A DNA stretch of 64,000 bases. Source: Pedobacter endophyticus (GTDB lineage Bacteria > Bacteroidota > Bacteroidia > Sphingobacteriales > Sphingobacteriaceae). The notes beneath the pieces were generated by a model. That model ran no database searches, was not told the origin of the DNA, and saw only the letters and a list, made by a program, of their open reading frames with translations. The stretch spans positions 434,001 through 498,000 of the forward strand of contig NZ_CP064939.1 of assembly GCF_015679185.1 (NCBI RefSeq), in the 5' to 3' direction. The position numbers and the translations under genes are program-made. This document shows positions 25,683 through 35,743 of this stretch, piece after piece (positions within the stretch are counted from its first letter, which is position 1; the number at the start of each line of letters is the position of its first letter).

Positions 25683-25799
25683 TGCATTAATGCACATATA
25701 CATATGTTTTTACATTTAATTATTCGGTATACTTCAAAGTATACCGTTTACTGTCTTTATCGGCCTGAAAGGCCAACAAGTATCCCCGGAGGATACTTG
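25683..25799. other. Candidate origin of transfer (palindrome cluster)
   Basis: Four hairpins lie in 117 bp just upstream of the mob operon: TGCATTAATGCA (25683-25694), CGGTATACTTCAAAGTATACCG (25725-25746; perfect 10-bp arms apart from the CA loop), GGCC-TGAAA-GGCC (25762-25774), and CAAGTATCC/GGATACTTG (25777-25799). Origins of transfer in Bacteroidota elements usually lie here. No nick site could be identified. Confidence 0.45.
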
Positions 25800-25997
25800 A
25801 AACCCCTGTAGCGATAGCTCAGGGCAAGCAAGTAGGGCCACTGCCCAACTTCCGCTTGCTCAGCCCCCGGAAAGGGGACTGACTGCCTGAACAGCCTTTC
25901 TACCGCCAATGACAGCTCCCCTGAAAGCCCCACAGCCTTTTCGGGCAGTAGCGAATTAGCTGCTGTGCCAGTGGTTTCTGTTACACATAAACCGCTG

Positions 25998-26070
25998 CTA
26001 TGTGGATATATATCTATGTTGTTATATGGATACATATCTGCTTGGCTATAGGGATAGATAGTTATGTTGG
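25998..26070. repeat. Three imperfect 24-bp tandem repeats
   Basis: Units at 25998-26021, 26022-26045 and 26046-26070 share the pattern CTATrkGGATAsATAts followed by T-rich TTGG. They lie between the two excisionase-like genes, and the last runs into the stop of the right-hand one. Iteron-like binding sites for an HTH protein are the simplest reading. Confidence 0.5.
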
Positions 26071-26391
26071 TGGTGGGATACCGTTCGTTGGGGGATAGAT
26101 TTCTTCAGTGGTTTTCTTCCTTCCCGACTTTACCCATTCTGACAGTTCCACCGAGGAAAAATAAAGTCTTTTGCCCCGCTTGTTCACGGGGATTTCCTTG
26201 CGGCTCACTTTGGTGTAAAGCGTGGGTATAGACAGGCTGAGAAATTCGGCAGCCTGTCTGATGGTCAATAAATCGTCTCGGGGACGTAGGGAATTTTGCG
26301 ACCTGTTTTCCAGCAGCAGGTCTTTAATACGGTCTACCTTTTCGTGCAGTGTACTAATGGCCTGCGGTAGTTCTTCAAATGTGTACTTCAT
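26062..26391 (-). CDS. Excisionase-like HTH protein
   Basis: A 109-aa protein with a coiled N-terminal helix (LPQAISTLHEKVDRIKDLLL) and a MerR/Xis-type HTH: LLTIRQAAEFLSLSIPTLYT, then KEIPVNKRGKRLYFSSVELS. This is the standard HTH_17 excisionase-type protein of Bacteroidota integrative elements, needed for excision with the integrase or for control of transfer. It lies just after rteC on the same strand. Confidence 0.88.
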   Translation of the reverse strand: MKYTFEELPQAISTLHEKVDRIKDLLLENRSQNSLRPRDDLLTIRQAAEFLSLSIPTLYTKVSRKEIPVNKRGKRLYFSSVELSEWVKSGRKKTTEEIYPPTNGIPPPT

Positions 26392-26480
26392 AAGCGGTAT
26401 CTTTTGTTTTGATACCGCAATTTTAGTGGCTTGTTTTGTAGGGTTACAACACGTTAAACCGCATCCTTACTGTTTCCCTA

Positions 26481-27491
26481 CTAATATTTACTGTTTTTTT
26501 TGTTTCGGACTGTTGGAACCAGAAAAGGAACTTTGTCTTTTATCCTTACCTCTAAAATCGGTGATTTGCAGACCTTGGTATCGGAAGATATTATCGCACT
26601 GAGCCAGCCCTCCGAATATTCGTTTACTTTATCTCCATTGCTATATAAGAAGTGTTTTAGAATCCATTTTTCAAGTTCTGCTTTATTGCATCCCACAATC
26701 AGGTTGGCTTCATAAAGCTGCTTAAAAGCATCGGCCAGTTTATTACTGTTTCCGTTGAAGATCAACTGGCTTGCAGGTTGTTCGTCCGCTTTTATCAGTG
26801 CGGCAAGTTGGTTGAAATGTTCTTCTGAAAAATAAGTCCTTATCAGTTGCAAGAAATCATCTACATATTGATGATTGAATTTTGGCCGACCCGCATCGGG
26901 ATTATATGGGATTTTTGGTGGCTGCTCTGCCGTGGCTTCGTCAGTTTGTTGTGGGTTTTTCTGTTTAGCCATCCATTCCTCGAAGGTTTCACGGGGATTT
27001 AGAATTTCATCTACTTCGCTGATTAGCTCACTTAAGAACTTGTCCCTAATCTTCAAAGTATCGTGCAGACTTTCCACAAACTCATCACCTATATAAATAT
27101 CCTTGTAGTCTGATTGAAGGTTGTTAACGATAAACAAATAATTGAGTTGGATCGAAAATATGAAGTTGCCGGGATATTCGGCTTTAAGTTCACCGTAATG
27201 CTGGTGAAAATTTGTCCATATGAGTTTAAACCTTTCCTTTAATTTTTTGAGCTGTTCAAGTTCTCTTTTTAAGCTGACGTCGTTAAGCGACAGCAGATCA
27301 ATTAATGCCATGTCTTTTAATAACCTGATCTCGCTTTTATAAGTGAACGAATCATAGTAATGTGTTTCATGGGCGAGGCTATAAGCAGGCTTATTTGGGG
27401 CCTCTTTTATGGTGCTTTTTAATTCGGTCTTATTAATGAGTCGGAGTTCAAAAGTTTGTATTTTAGTTAAAAATTGAATTAAGCCCGTCAT
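26481..27491 (-). CDS. rteC: RteC-domain regulator
   Basis: A 336-aa protein matching RteC, the activator of excision and mobilization in Bacteroides conjugative elements. Hallmarks are IRLLKDMALIDLLSLNDV and a conserved middle region on phosphate-rich loop-like residues, with WILKHFLYSNGD near the C-terminus. RteC acts on excision-gene promoters in CTnDOT. Here it is followed by the excisionase-like gene. A low-complexity insert (residues 180-195, PQQTDEATAEQPP) separates the two halves. Confidence 0.85.
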   Translation of the reverse strand: MTGLIQFLTKIQTFELRLINKTELKSTIKEAPNKPAYSLAHETHYYDSFTYKSEIRLLKDMALIDLLSLNDVSLKRELEQLKKLKERFKLIWTNFHQHYGELKAEYPGNFIFSIQLNYLFIVNNLQSDYKDIYIGDEFVESLHDTLKIRDKFLSELISEVDEILNPRETFEEWMAKQKNPQQTDEATAEQPPKIPYNPDAGRPKFNHQYVDDFLQLIRTYFSEEHFNQLAALIKADEQPASQLIFNGNSNKLADAFKQLYEANLIVGCNKAELEKWILKHFLYSNGDKVNEYSEGWLSAIISSDTKVCKSPILEVRIKDKVPFLVPTVRNKKNSKY

Positions 27492-28153
27492 TTTTAGATA
27501 ATTATTTCAATACTAAAATAGTAAAATTTTATATTATCTCATTCACCCTAATTGGTATGGTGCAGAGCGGGTCTGGCTATGCAGAATGCCGTTTGTATTT
27601 TGCTATTTAGTTCTGCGGGTTGGCTTCTGCCATTTGTATTGTTCGTCACGCTATTTTTAAATCAATCGGTAGAAGCCTATTGGCCTTTCGATAACCCTCT
27701 TAATTGATACAATCCAATAGGCAAGGCAAGACTTTGCGAAAAAAACTACCCGAGCAATCCGAGGTGTGGAGATTTTTTTCAGCAAATTCAACGAGGAAGT
27801 CTTGACTAGTCTAGTGGATTGTCCAGAATCGGTTTACAAAAGGTCTAGGGGGAAATTTTAATCTGACATGGATAAATCTAAAAAACTGTTATAAAATTGA
27901 GTGTAGTGGTATTCGTTGAGTATATGCGAAGTTTTGATTACTTTTAATAAATAGTAAAAAAACGCTCATTATGTCCAAACAACTACATGACCAATTCAAA
28001 GATGTTCCTTTCCGCAATTTGTCGCCAATGGCAATGCCACGTCCAAATTATGCAATCGAGATCCATTCAGGCTGTTTTTTCAATTAAGAATAATAACAAA
28101 CATTTGTTATTTTCTGGGTTCAGTAAATCAGGCTTATAGAATTTAACATTTTA
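27492..28153. other. Non-coding region with nested inverted repeats
   Basis: No firm gene in 660 bp. GCCTATTGG (27675-27683) pairs with CCAATAGGC (27714-27722). Alternatively CAATCCA (27710-27716) and CAAGACTT (27727-27734) pair with TGGATTG (27815-27821) and AAGTCTTG (27797-27804), with 10-nt internal loops on both sides. A 38-codon frame at 27971-28087 (MSKQLHDQFKDVPFRN) might be a small gene but has no support beyond a clean start and stop. Confidence 0.45.
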
Positions 28154-29776
28154 ATGAAGACAAATCCTTTTGTAGAAGATGAAAAAGTGCTCCATTCCTT
28201 AAATGAATTGGTAAGTGCTAAAAATTATATGGAAGTTTTAGCCGGGTTCATATTCCGGGATTTTATGGGTTCAGCGGAAAAGATAGCAAATGCTGATGCT
28301 CAGGAAGTGCTGAGCTATAATGAATTTTTGATGCTGGTGGGGCTATGGATTAAAAATCAGCACAATCCTTCGGCTGCAAATGACCCCTCGATTTTGATGA
28401 GGCAAACCGATGAACTGTTAAAACAATACCATACAAGCCTATTTTTTAATAACCTGGAGAAAAGAAATCAAGGGCAAAGCATTTACGATGCTTTTGTGAA
28501 CGGCCAGCTTTTTAAAGAAGCGTTCTTTTATTCTTCTACTGCAGGTTATGATACTCAGTACGTGGAAGTGCTGGCTAAAAAATATGGAGCCGATGCAGAT
28601 TGGCTACTAGCGCATAAGGGAATAATTTTATCGGAACTGCCTGCATTTTTTGAGAACATCAGACGAATGATTAATGGCCGCTTACAATTGGTCAGAATTT
28701 CGAAAAGGCAAATCAGACCAAACGAAAAAGTTGGGGTATTTCTCTTTACAAAGTCAGATTTGGTTGGAGAACTATCCAGTGGGGCAGCGATATTGGAAGC
28801 TTTTAGCTTCGACCTTTATGCGGGACTGAATTCCACTTATCACGATATTGCTGACTTTAATGTTTTTACTGAGCGGCCAATTATTGGCTTAACCCATGAA
28901 GATTATTTTATTCCACTGCCCTATTTTGTGGCGGAAGCAATGTATGAGTCCCCTTATTACTGGATGTTTGCAGACAAAGCTTATTGTGCCAAGGCAGCTA
29001 AAAACCGTGGAAATGCGGCAGAGGATTTGGTATCCGATTACATTTCAGGTTTTTTTGGAGCAGGAAATGTGCAGCGGAATGTGAACATAAAAATAAAAAA
29101 ATCTACCACCCTCACGGATGTGGATATCCTGGCTTATAGCGAGGATACCGCCTTCATTTTTCAGGTTAAATCCAAAAAGCTGACCCAGAAATCCAAAAAG
29201 GGAGATTTAGAGCAAATTACCGCTGATTTTGAAAAAGCGGTGCGCATTGCCAAAGACCAGGCCGATTTATGTATTATCGCTTTACAAAACCCGGAAGACT
29301 ATAATTTTGAATTACCTGGTGGCGAAACATATTCACCAAGGAAAGTATCTAAATTCGAAACGGTCATTGTTTTGCTTGACCAGTTTCCGGCGATGTCCCA
29401 TCTGACGCATATTTTGTTTGGGGATGAGCTGGATACTACACCAGTCGCCTTTGGTATTTTTGATCTGGAAACTTTGCTGGCTTACCTTAAAACCCCGGGG
29501 CGGTTTATTGATTATATCCACCGCCGGACGCTTTACAGTAAGCAATACCGGGCGGCCAATGAACTGCAGTATTTGGGTTATTATTTAAAGCATGGATTGG
29601 AGAAACTTGAGGAAAATGCTTTTGTTTACATCACGCCGGAGTATGGGCAAATTATGGATGCCATGCAGCAACAAGCGAATATTCATGAAGTAAAACGGGA
29701 TTTTCCATCGAAAATAGGCCGCAATGAGCCATGCCCCTGCGGCAGCGGGTTGAAGTTTAAAAAATGTCATGGCTAG
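28154..29776 (+). CDS. SEC-C motif protein with nuclease-like domain
   Basis: A 540-aa protein. The final residues [19 protein letters not shown] are a zinc-binding SEC-C motif. Residues about 285-345 look like a PD-(D/E)xK nuclease core: Glu290 in [11 protein letters not shown], Asp324 in TDVDILAY and Gln337-x-Lys339 in FIFQVKSKK. The first 280 residues are of unknown fold. SEC-C nuclease-type proteins occur in defence islands, so a DNA- or RNA-cutting role against invaders is plausible. It stands alone behind the 660-bp non-coding region and has its own terminator. Confidence 0.75.
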   Translation: MKTNPFVEDEKVLHSLNELVSAKNYMEVLAGFIFRDFMGSAEKIANADAQEVLSYNEFLMLVGLWIKNQHNPSAANDPSILMRQTDELLKQYHTSLFFNNLEKRNQGQSIYDAFVNGQLFKEAFFYSSTAGYDTQYVEVLAKKYGADADWLLAHKGIILSELPAFFENIRRMINGRLQLVRISKRQIRPNEKVGVFLFTKSDLVGELSSGAAILEAFSFDLYAGLNSTYHDIADFNVFTERPIIGLTHEDYFIPLPYFVAEAMYESPYYWMFADKAYCAKAAKNRGNAAEDLVSDYISGFFGAGNVQRNVNIKIKKSTTLTDVDILAYSEDTAFIFQVKSKKLTQKSKKGDLEQITADFEKAVRIAKDQADLCIIALQNPEDYNFELPGGETYSPRKVSKFETVIVLLDQFPAMSHLTHILFGDELDTTPVAFGIFDLETLLAYLKTPGRFIDYIHRRTLYSKQYRAANELQYLGYYLKHGLEKLEENAFVYITPEYGQIMDAMQQQANIHEVKRDFPSKIGRNEPCPCGSGLKFKKCHG

Positions 29777-29840
29777 CTTTCCTCATACAGGTTACTGCTA
29801 TAGAGCATCAGCAAACGAAATTTTGAATTTACATTAAAAC

Positions 29841-29878
29841 AAGAAAAGTCCTCAATATACATACCAAGGACTTTTCTT
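29841..29878 (+). terminator. Terminator of the SEC-C gene
   Basis: AAGAAAAGTCCT (29841-29852) and AGGACTTTTCTT (29867-29878) form a perfect 12-bp stem around a 14-nt loop, 65 bp past the stop codon. Confidence 0.75.
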
Positions 29879-29882
29879 CGGT

Positions 29883-29905
29883 AATCTTCGAAAGTCCCGA
29901 AGTTT
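29883..29905. repeat. Degenerate copy of a 23-bp palindrome
   Basis: AATCTTCGAAAGTCCCGAAG is a decayed form of the perfect palindrome at 52378-52400. The match extends upstream (TTTTCTTnGGTAATCTTCG) and downstream to GTAC, about 45 bp in all. It may be an old element end. The 280 bp to the next gene hold nothing else recognisable. Confidence 0.5.
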
Positions 29906-30187
29906 TCTGTACTCGATGTCAACTTCACGTCCAAACAACTCTTACAAGATTTGAAAATGTTATCGTATATAGAATTAAATTTAACACCATTTCCAGAATC
30001 CTTTGGAGATATCTTAAGAAATCGACGTATTTAGTAAAAAGTCGGTAATAGGTGAAGATCCATTGATTTTTTTGGATTTTCCACCGAAAAAAACCACTCC
30101 GCTAGCGTCTACATATTACGGGCAAATCGACACAATCGTGCCGATTTGCCTTATTTTAGCGGCTTAAATTAAAACGATAAGCATCCC

Positions 30188-30970
30188 CTATTTTTCGTCG
30201 GGATTGTTGCCCATGCTGTCGAGGTCAATAAAATGATGAATTAAAAACGCTTCAACCAGGGAAAGTGCATAGTTGCGGTCAATCGGCAACTTATCAGGTA
30301 TGATCACCTGATTGATGTAGACCTGTGGATTCCATAACTTGCGTATCGTTTCAGGATGTTCAGGTTCAATCGTCTCCATCAAATCCTCGAATTTCCAGTT
30401 GGCTGCTTCAATGAACTTTTTAAGACGTATTCCTTTCATTGGAAGCGTGGTAATTTCAACAGCTTTCTTTTTTTTCTTTTTCCTGGGTTTAATTTTTTTA
30501 ACCTTAGTCGAGGGTTTTAGGTCACGAAATAGACGATAATCCCAGCCAGTAGTTTCATGGCCATCTACATCTGCAAAAACCTCTTTAAAGATGTCGAACT
30601 TACCCTCATCTGTAAACAATACGCCGTTTTGGTTCTCTAGATTCCGGATGTAATATTCCCAGTCTTCAGGCCTGATTTTGTGCATGTTGTTGAAGAGCAT
30701 CTTGCCTAGTTCCAGGGCCCATTCTGAGGCTTTTTCCATTTGTGCCCACTTTATAAATCCCGCCAGTTTTGCAATGATGTGCTGGGCGTTCATTAGGGTA
30801 AACTTTTCTTCATTGATTTCGAAGTCCGTAATCAATGGGTCGATGTCGAAAAACTTAGGCGCATACTCAAATAGGTTGCGTTCCAGTTCGGAATCGAAAT
30901 AGGTTTTTTGGGTTTTGAAATCTTTGTGAAGATTTTTTGCTTGGAGTTTGAAATACTCAATAGTTTCCAT
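30188..30970 (-). CDS. Hypothetical protein of Bacteroidota mobile elements
   Basis: A cytoplasmic protein of 260 aa from the ATG at 30970 (METIEYFKLQAKNLHKDFKT), with AGGA 7 bp ahead; an ATG 7 codons earlier is possible. The N-terminal two thirds are helical, then comes a highly basic stretch (KPRKKKKKKAVE, about 172-183) and a C-terminal part. I recall similar proteins of unknown function in integrative elements of this phylum. The basic stretch suggests nucleic acid contact. It is a single gene on the minus strand. Confidence 0.7.
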   Translation of the reverse strand: METIEYFKLQAKNLHKDFKTQKTYFDSELERNLFEYAPKFFDIDPLITDFEINEEKFTLMNAQHIIAKLAGFIKWAQMEKASEWALELGKMLFNNMHKIRPEDWEYYIRNLENQNGVLFTDEGKFDIFKEVFADVDGHETTGWDYRLFRDLKPSTKVKKIKPRKKKKKKAVEITTLPMKGIRLKKFIEAANWKFEDLMETIEPEHPETIRKLWNPQVYINQVIIPDKLPIDRNYALSLVEAFLIHHFIDLDSMGNNPDEK

Positions 30971-30999
30971 AATACAATCCTTTTGTACCATCTTACTAT

Positions 31000-31702
31000 C
31001 CTGATTTTATGCGTCCGTAATCTTGTTAGGATAATAAGCGGTTGGTTTGCATTATTAAACTAAATTGGCTGATGAAAATCTTTGCACGAACGGGCTAGCT
31101 TGCCAACAAGCGTGCACATTTATAGAAATATTTTTTTTAATGTCAATACCTAGGTTCATTTTTCAGAAATGTTAAGTGTTGAACGACTATTAAATATGAT
31201 CTTTTATAAAATCCAAAAGAAAAGCATCCCTATTTCCATTTTCTCCGACATGAAAGTCTTTAATAGTAGGGCCAAAGAAAGTAAAAGCTTGACGCTAGTA
31301 TTTACGTAAGGTGGTTACCTATTTTACATTGTTTTTCAAGAAATTGTTGCCTTAATACCCTTTTTTTTTGAATCTCAGAACGTACGACATGAACCTGCTC
31401 CTGATTAAAGATAAACGGCGTTTCAATATCGTAGCTCAACCTGATATATCCATTCACATATTCCACTGAACCGATAATGTTTTCATCGGCAGCATGAACA
31501 CCCAATCGTGTATTGGAAACTTCAACTAAAATGGAGCAACTTTTTAACGAAATATAACTTCATATACTCCTAATCTCACTACTATGAAAATTATATACCA
31601 ATCTACCGGTACCATCCTGAATTTACTGTTCGTTTTGTCAATTCGGTTAATCCTTTCATTATTCTAGAGTTTATACTAATTTGTGGCTCTAATTGTGCTC
31701 TT
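31000..31702. other. Gene-poor stretch with one weak ORF
   Basis: A 67-codon minus-strand frame at 31302-31505 begins at TTG and reads as a plausible but unknown peptide (VNGYIRLSYDIETPF). It could be the remnant of a longer gene. The remainder is AT-rich and probably holds the promoter of the STAND gene at 31703. Confidence 0.3.
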
Positions 31703-34700
31703 ATGAAATCTAACTTAATCCCTCAATATTACCAGCGTTACAATACCTTCGATGATCTGTTGAACGATAAGCCAACGGAAATAAATGTTTTTGGTTCTGC
31801 AAGGAAACTGGAGACCAAAGATCTACTCGAGTTTGATCAGCTTTTTGTCATCGCTGAACCAGGGTATGGCAAAACCACGCTCATCACACAGGTACTTGAA
31901 CTCCTTGAAAAAGAGCAGATCTCTTATTACTATGAGAACGGTATCCGGAACGATCTTGAAAAAAATGAACTTCCAAAGGATCGCCCCTATTTCATATTTG
32001 ATGCGTTGGATGAAAATAAGGATATCATCGCGACCTTTCTGAGGGTCTTTAACCATTGTAGAGAGCATGGGATCAAACTTATCATCACCAACCGTACGCA
32101 TTATTTACCGCTGATCGAGCATTTGCTAATTGAAGCAAATTTCAGTTTTATCAGGCTACTGGCGTTTGAAGACTTCCAGATCTCCGAGTTCATGGAAATG
32201 AATTTAAAATCATTGGACTTTAGCCGGGATGATATTGAAAAAATCGTGCAAAACTCCAAGGCCGACACCAGAAAATCCATATTATCGGTACCCAGGTACT
32301 TAAGTGAATTCTGCAAGTATATCTTGCACCATAAGAAGCAGCCCAGTGAGATCACTGAATTGCGCAAGTCAGAACTATTTGAAAGGGTAATTTACTATAA
32401 ATTGGAATATGAGGATAAAGCTGACAAATCAAACTCCAACCAAAAGTACCTGACTAAACGTGTGCTGGAAAGGCTCTCGCTGGTGATGGAGATCCATGGA
32501 CTCAACCAGATTTCCAAAGAGGATTTTATTACACTACTCGACCTCACCGATTCCAACATCAGCCTGATTTTCCTCAATTCTATTGATCTGGACACTTTAC
32601 TGGAAAGGGTAATGAAAACAACCGGTGATATGCTGCAGTTTGAAAACTCAGAGTTCCAGGAATATCTGGCCGCAAAGGAACTGACCCGTTTGGGTTACCG
32701 ATTTCAGACCATTTATGACCTGATGATTGAACCTGAACTTCAGATCATGAGGCAGAACTGGATTGATGTGCTTAGCTTCGCGGTGGACATGGAACCGGAA
32801 TTTGTGCGGCCGATCATCACCTTTATCCAGACACGAAAGCATGAAGGAATTGATGACAAGCTTATCTCCATTTTAATGGATGTTCCCTCCAAGCGTTTTG
32901 AAACTGTCTTTCAAGATCAGTTCTTTCAAACAATCTTTAGTTATTATTCCACAAAAGGCAAGCTAATATACCAGATCTATACCCAGTTGTCAAATTTTAT
33001 CACTCCCGCTAACACGGCGATCCTTAGCCCGCTATATGCTGAAAACCGGCTTACCGACCCTGTACGACACATCCAGACTAATCAGATCCTGTTGATCGAG
33101 GCGCTCGCCAAGGGAGGGTGCTTAAATGATGAACAAATCGATACATGGGTGAGCTACCTGACCAAACTGGTCCAGAAAGACGAACTGTATTCGATCCATA
33201 CGACTATATTATATGCGCTAATTGCCTTACATCGACCAGAGCCCTTATTAAAACTCATTAATAAGTTTGAAGGTAAGAAGGATTATCTGCTTAATAATCT
33301 TTTGCATGCTTTGACCAATATGGCTCCTGATGAGCCGAAAGTTATCCAACTTATCAAAAGGATCATTATACAAGGCAGAAACATCAACAATCTGGAAAGT
33401 GCAATAAACAACATCACGATTGCAGAAAATATTATTGCTGTTTTTGATACGTTTTGCAGGATAACTGATGGACTTAAAAACGATAACTTCCAATATGGAA
33501 ATGGGTTCTATCGCCTCTTTGAAACCATAGAAGCATTAGATGACAGGAAAGTGGACAATGCCGTAAGGAAGTTCGTGCTGGCCACTTATGCGCAGGACCA
33601 ATATGCACATTACCTGCCTAAGATCTGTGAACAATCGCTGATTTATCTGATCAAAAAAGACAGGATGGTCCTTAAACAGATCATGCCACTAAAAACTTTC
33701 CTTTCTTCAGTGGATGAGCTGGTAAGATCAATGGCGATCCATATCGATGTGCCGACTTTTCAGCTGATCGAAGCTTTTCTGCTCAAAAACAATGCAGAAT
33801 GGCGGCTTGATCGGGTGGTACATATGGCTCAGAACCAGCTTGAAAGAATGATCAATCATCCATTGTTTACTTATCTTGATAAAAAATATATCCAGGTCTG
33901 GGCCAAAAATAAAACGCATTATGTCGGGAAAAAGGAGAAAACCAGCCTTGAGCAGCTCAGGGATTATTATTTGGAGGATAAAAAATTCTTTAACCCTGCC
34001 CTGATTCCCTTTCTGGTCAATAAATTTGATGAGCTCGAACCCCAGCTCGGTACCGATGACAGAGCGGAGCTCATCGAGGTGATTGCGATGATCCTTGAAT
34101 CCTATAAACCGGATGTTTTCAAAATCGAAATCAAGGAAGTAAAAGAAAATCAGACTAGCTTCAGTCATAACCAGGATACCTGGTTTCATATTGAGCTGTA
34201 TTTTAAAGCGGCTTACCTGTTGGGTGAAAAGAAGCTGATCATTTCCTATCGGGAAAAATTGCTCAAGACTCTACCCAGGATCGATATCTTTGAGCACCAG
34301 CGCAAGGACATGCTGCAGAACCTGGTTAAAACGATCAGCCCCATCACCCCTAAAGATGTGAAATTGCTGTATGATTTCTGCATGTCCAGAACGGACGACA
34401 TGCTGGCTTTAAGTGCCCGCTCACTTGCAGAAGTGGCAAAAACATTTAAACTCGATGCACTTAACCCAGTACTTTTTAAACTGGTTCAAGATCCCAAAGT
34501 CAAATCCTGGGAAAAGGAAGAGACGCTTGCTGCCTTCGGTGAACTGGCCAGAGATAAGCAGGACTTCGCTAATCTAAAACTGATTTTTGAGGCCCCTGCA
34601 AGCAGCCTAAAGCTAAGGGATGTCGCAAATGCGGCATTGATTACCAGGTTTAGAGACCGGGATTCTATTTTGTGGCGTTTCAAGGAACTGCGGGATCGCG

Positions 34701-35710
34701 TCCGTCCATTTGATACCGATCACCAGTATAACGGAGCAAGGGGCGTAAGTAGCTTTGAGAGCGAGATGGATAGACCGGAGTTCCCGGTGTGCTTTTATGG
34801 TATTGAGGATCCACTGATTTATGCCCAGATGCTTGAGCTGCTGACCTATTCATTTTCTTTGAGAAATGGAAAACTGAATTTCCGTTATAGTGTTTACCTG
34901 CAACAGGTTATCTATTCTTATTTCAAAACGTTTGTCACTGCCCAGGTCATTTCAGATCTCAAAAAGGTTGTAGGTAAATTTCCAGTCACGGAACAGACCT
35001 TTTCCTTTAGCCTGCAATTGGACGAACTCATCAAAGACCTGCAACAGAAAAAGAAAAATCCTGAGCCTTTTATTGTGGCAATTCAGGAACTTAACCTCAT
35101 TCTTTCTAAAGTTTATTTACCAATCAACAGCCACAGTGAGCTCCGGGAACTAATCTTAAAGGTGATCAACACCGAAATCAAAAACTTGATCGAAAATGAG
35201 GGGTTTTACCGGGTTTCTGATCAGCTTAAATCAAGCTCGGCGGGATCTGAGCCCAAACTCGGGGAAGTACTCATCCAGAAAACGTTGAAAATAGCACTGG
35301 AAAAAGCACTGATGGAGAACGGTTTGCGAAAATCTGATATTTATAGGGAAGTTGAAAGTTATGAAGGATTAAAATATGATTATCTGATTTCTTACGGGCT
35401 TTATGGGCCCATAATGGTCGAACTAAAACTGTTGCACAATTCGGAGATCCAGAATGAAAAGCAGCGCCAGGGATATCGCATCAAGATGACCAAATATCTG
35501 AATGCCAATTTCAGACAAGGCATCTATCTGATCTTTCAGACCCATGATAATCCAAAGCAGTTACTGGCCTATGATAAGCTCCTGACGGAATACCAGGGCC
35601 TGCCCGATTTGGATATCCCTTTGCTTAAATGTTATAAGCAACTAGAAATCAGCGAACAACCCGCCAAAGACAAAAAGATTGTTATTAAAAAACATCATAA
35701 AAAAACGTAG
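31703..35710 (+). CDS. STAND NTPase (NACHT-like) with C-terminal PD-(D/E)xK-like domain
   Basis: A 1335-aa protein. The N-terminal ATPase has Walker A EPGYGKTTL (52-60), Walker B YFIFDALDE (96-104) and sensor LIITNRT (126-132). A long helical-repeat-like region follows (about 350-1150). Near the C-terminus YDYLIS...MVELKLLH gives Asp1226 and Glu1240-x-Lys1242, the pattern of a PD-(D/E)xK nuclease core. STAND NTPases of this plan sense a phage protein through the repeats and fire an effector domain; in known Avs proteins the effector is usually N-terminal, so the C-terminal place here is unusual. It is a single-gene unit. Confidence 0.82.
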   Translation: MKSNLIPQYYQRYNTFDDLLNDKPTEINVFGSARKLETKDLLEFDQLFVIAEPGYGKTTLITQVLELLEKEQISYYYENGIRNDLEKNELPKDRPYFIFDALDENKDIIATFLRVFNHCREHGIKLIITNRTHYLPLIEHLLIEANFSFIRLLAFEDFQISEFMEMNLKSLDFSRDDIEKIVQNSKADTRKSILSVPRYLSEFCKYILHHKKQPSEITELRKSELFERVIYYKLEYEDKADKSNSNQKYLTKRVLERLSLVMEIHGLNQISKEDFITLLDLTDSNISLIFLNSIDLDTLLERVMKTTGDMLQFENSEFQEYLAAKELTRLGYRFQTIYDLMIEPELQIMRQNWIDVLSFAVDMEPEFVRPIITFIQTRKHEGIDDKLISILMDVPSKRFETVFQDQFFQTIFSYYSTKGKLIYQIYTQLSNFITPANTAILSPLYAENRLTDPVRHIQTNQILLIEALAKGGCLNDEQIDTWVSYLTKLVQKDELYSIHTTILYALIALHRPEPLLKLINKFEGKKDYLLNNLLHALTNMAPDEPKVIQLIKRIIIQGRNINNLESAINNITIAENIIAVFDTFCRITDGLKNDNFQYGNGFYRLFETIEALDDRKVDNAVRKFVLATYAQDQYAHYLPKICEQSLIYLIKKDRMVLKQIMPLKTFLSSVDELVRSMAIHIDVPTFQLIEAFLLKNNAEWRLDRVVHMAQNQLERMINHPLFTYLDKKYIQVWAKNKTHYVGKKEKTSLEQLRDYYLEDKKFFNPALIPFLVNKFDELEPQLGTDDRAELIEVIAMILESYKPDVFKIEIKEVKENQTSFSHNQDTWFHIELYFKAAYLLGEKKLIISYREKLLKTLPRIDIFEHQRKDMLQNLVKTISPITPKDVKLLYDFCMSRTDDMLALSARSLAEVAKTFKLDALNPVLFKLVQDPKVKSWEKEETLAAFGELARDKQDFANLKLIFEAPASSLKLRDVANAALITRFRDRDSILWRFKELRDRVRPFDTDHQYNGARGVSSFESEMDRPEFPVCFYGIEDPLIYAQMLELLTYSFSLRNGKLNFRYSVYLQQVIYSYFKTFVTAQVISDLKKVVGKFPVTEQTFSFSLQLDELIKDLQQKKKNPEPFIVAIQELNLILSKVYLPINSHSELRELILKVINTEIKNLIENEGFYRVSDQLKSSSAGSEPKLGEVLIQKTLKIALEKALMENGLRKSDIYREVESYEGLKYDYLISYGLYGPIMVELKLLHNSEIQNEKQRQGYRIKMTKYLNANFRQGIYLIFQTHDNPKQLLAYDKLLTEYQGLPDLDIPLLKCYKQLEISEQPAKDKKIVIKKHHKKT

Positions 35711-35743
35711 CTAAACCTAAGAAATAATCCCCAGTTTGTTTTG

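Noticed and set aside
25757..26035. 92-codon minus-strand frame between the two excisionase-like genes
   Set aside because: It covers the hairpin cluster and the 24-bp tandem repeats; the translation is low in ordinary protein features, so the repeats explain the open frame.
25998..26070. CRISPR array
   Set aside because: Units are contiguous tandem 24-mers without spacers, there are only three, and no cas genes are in the window.
23532..27491. Complete conjugative element
   Set aside because: Relaxase, BfmA, HTH and RteC genes are present, but no TraG coupling protein, TraJ-N or other transfer genes were found anywhere between the attachment repeats.
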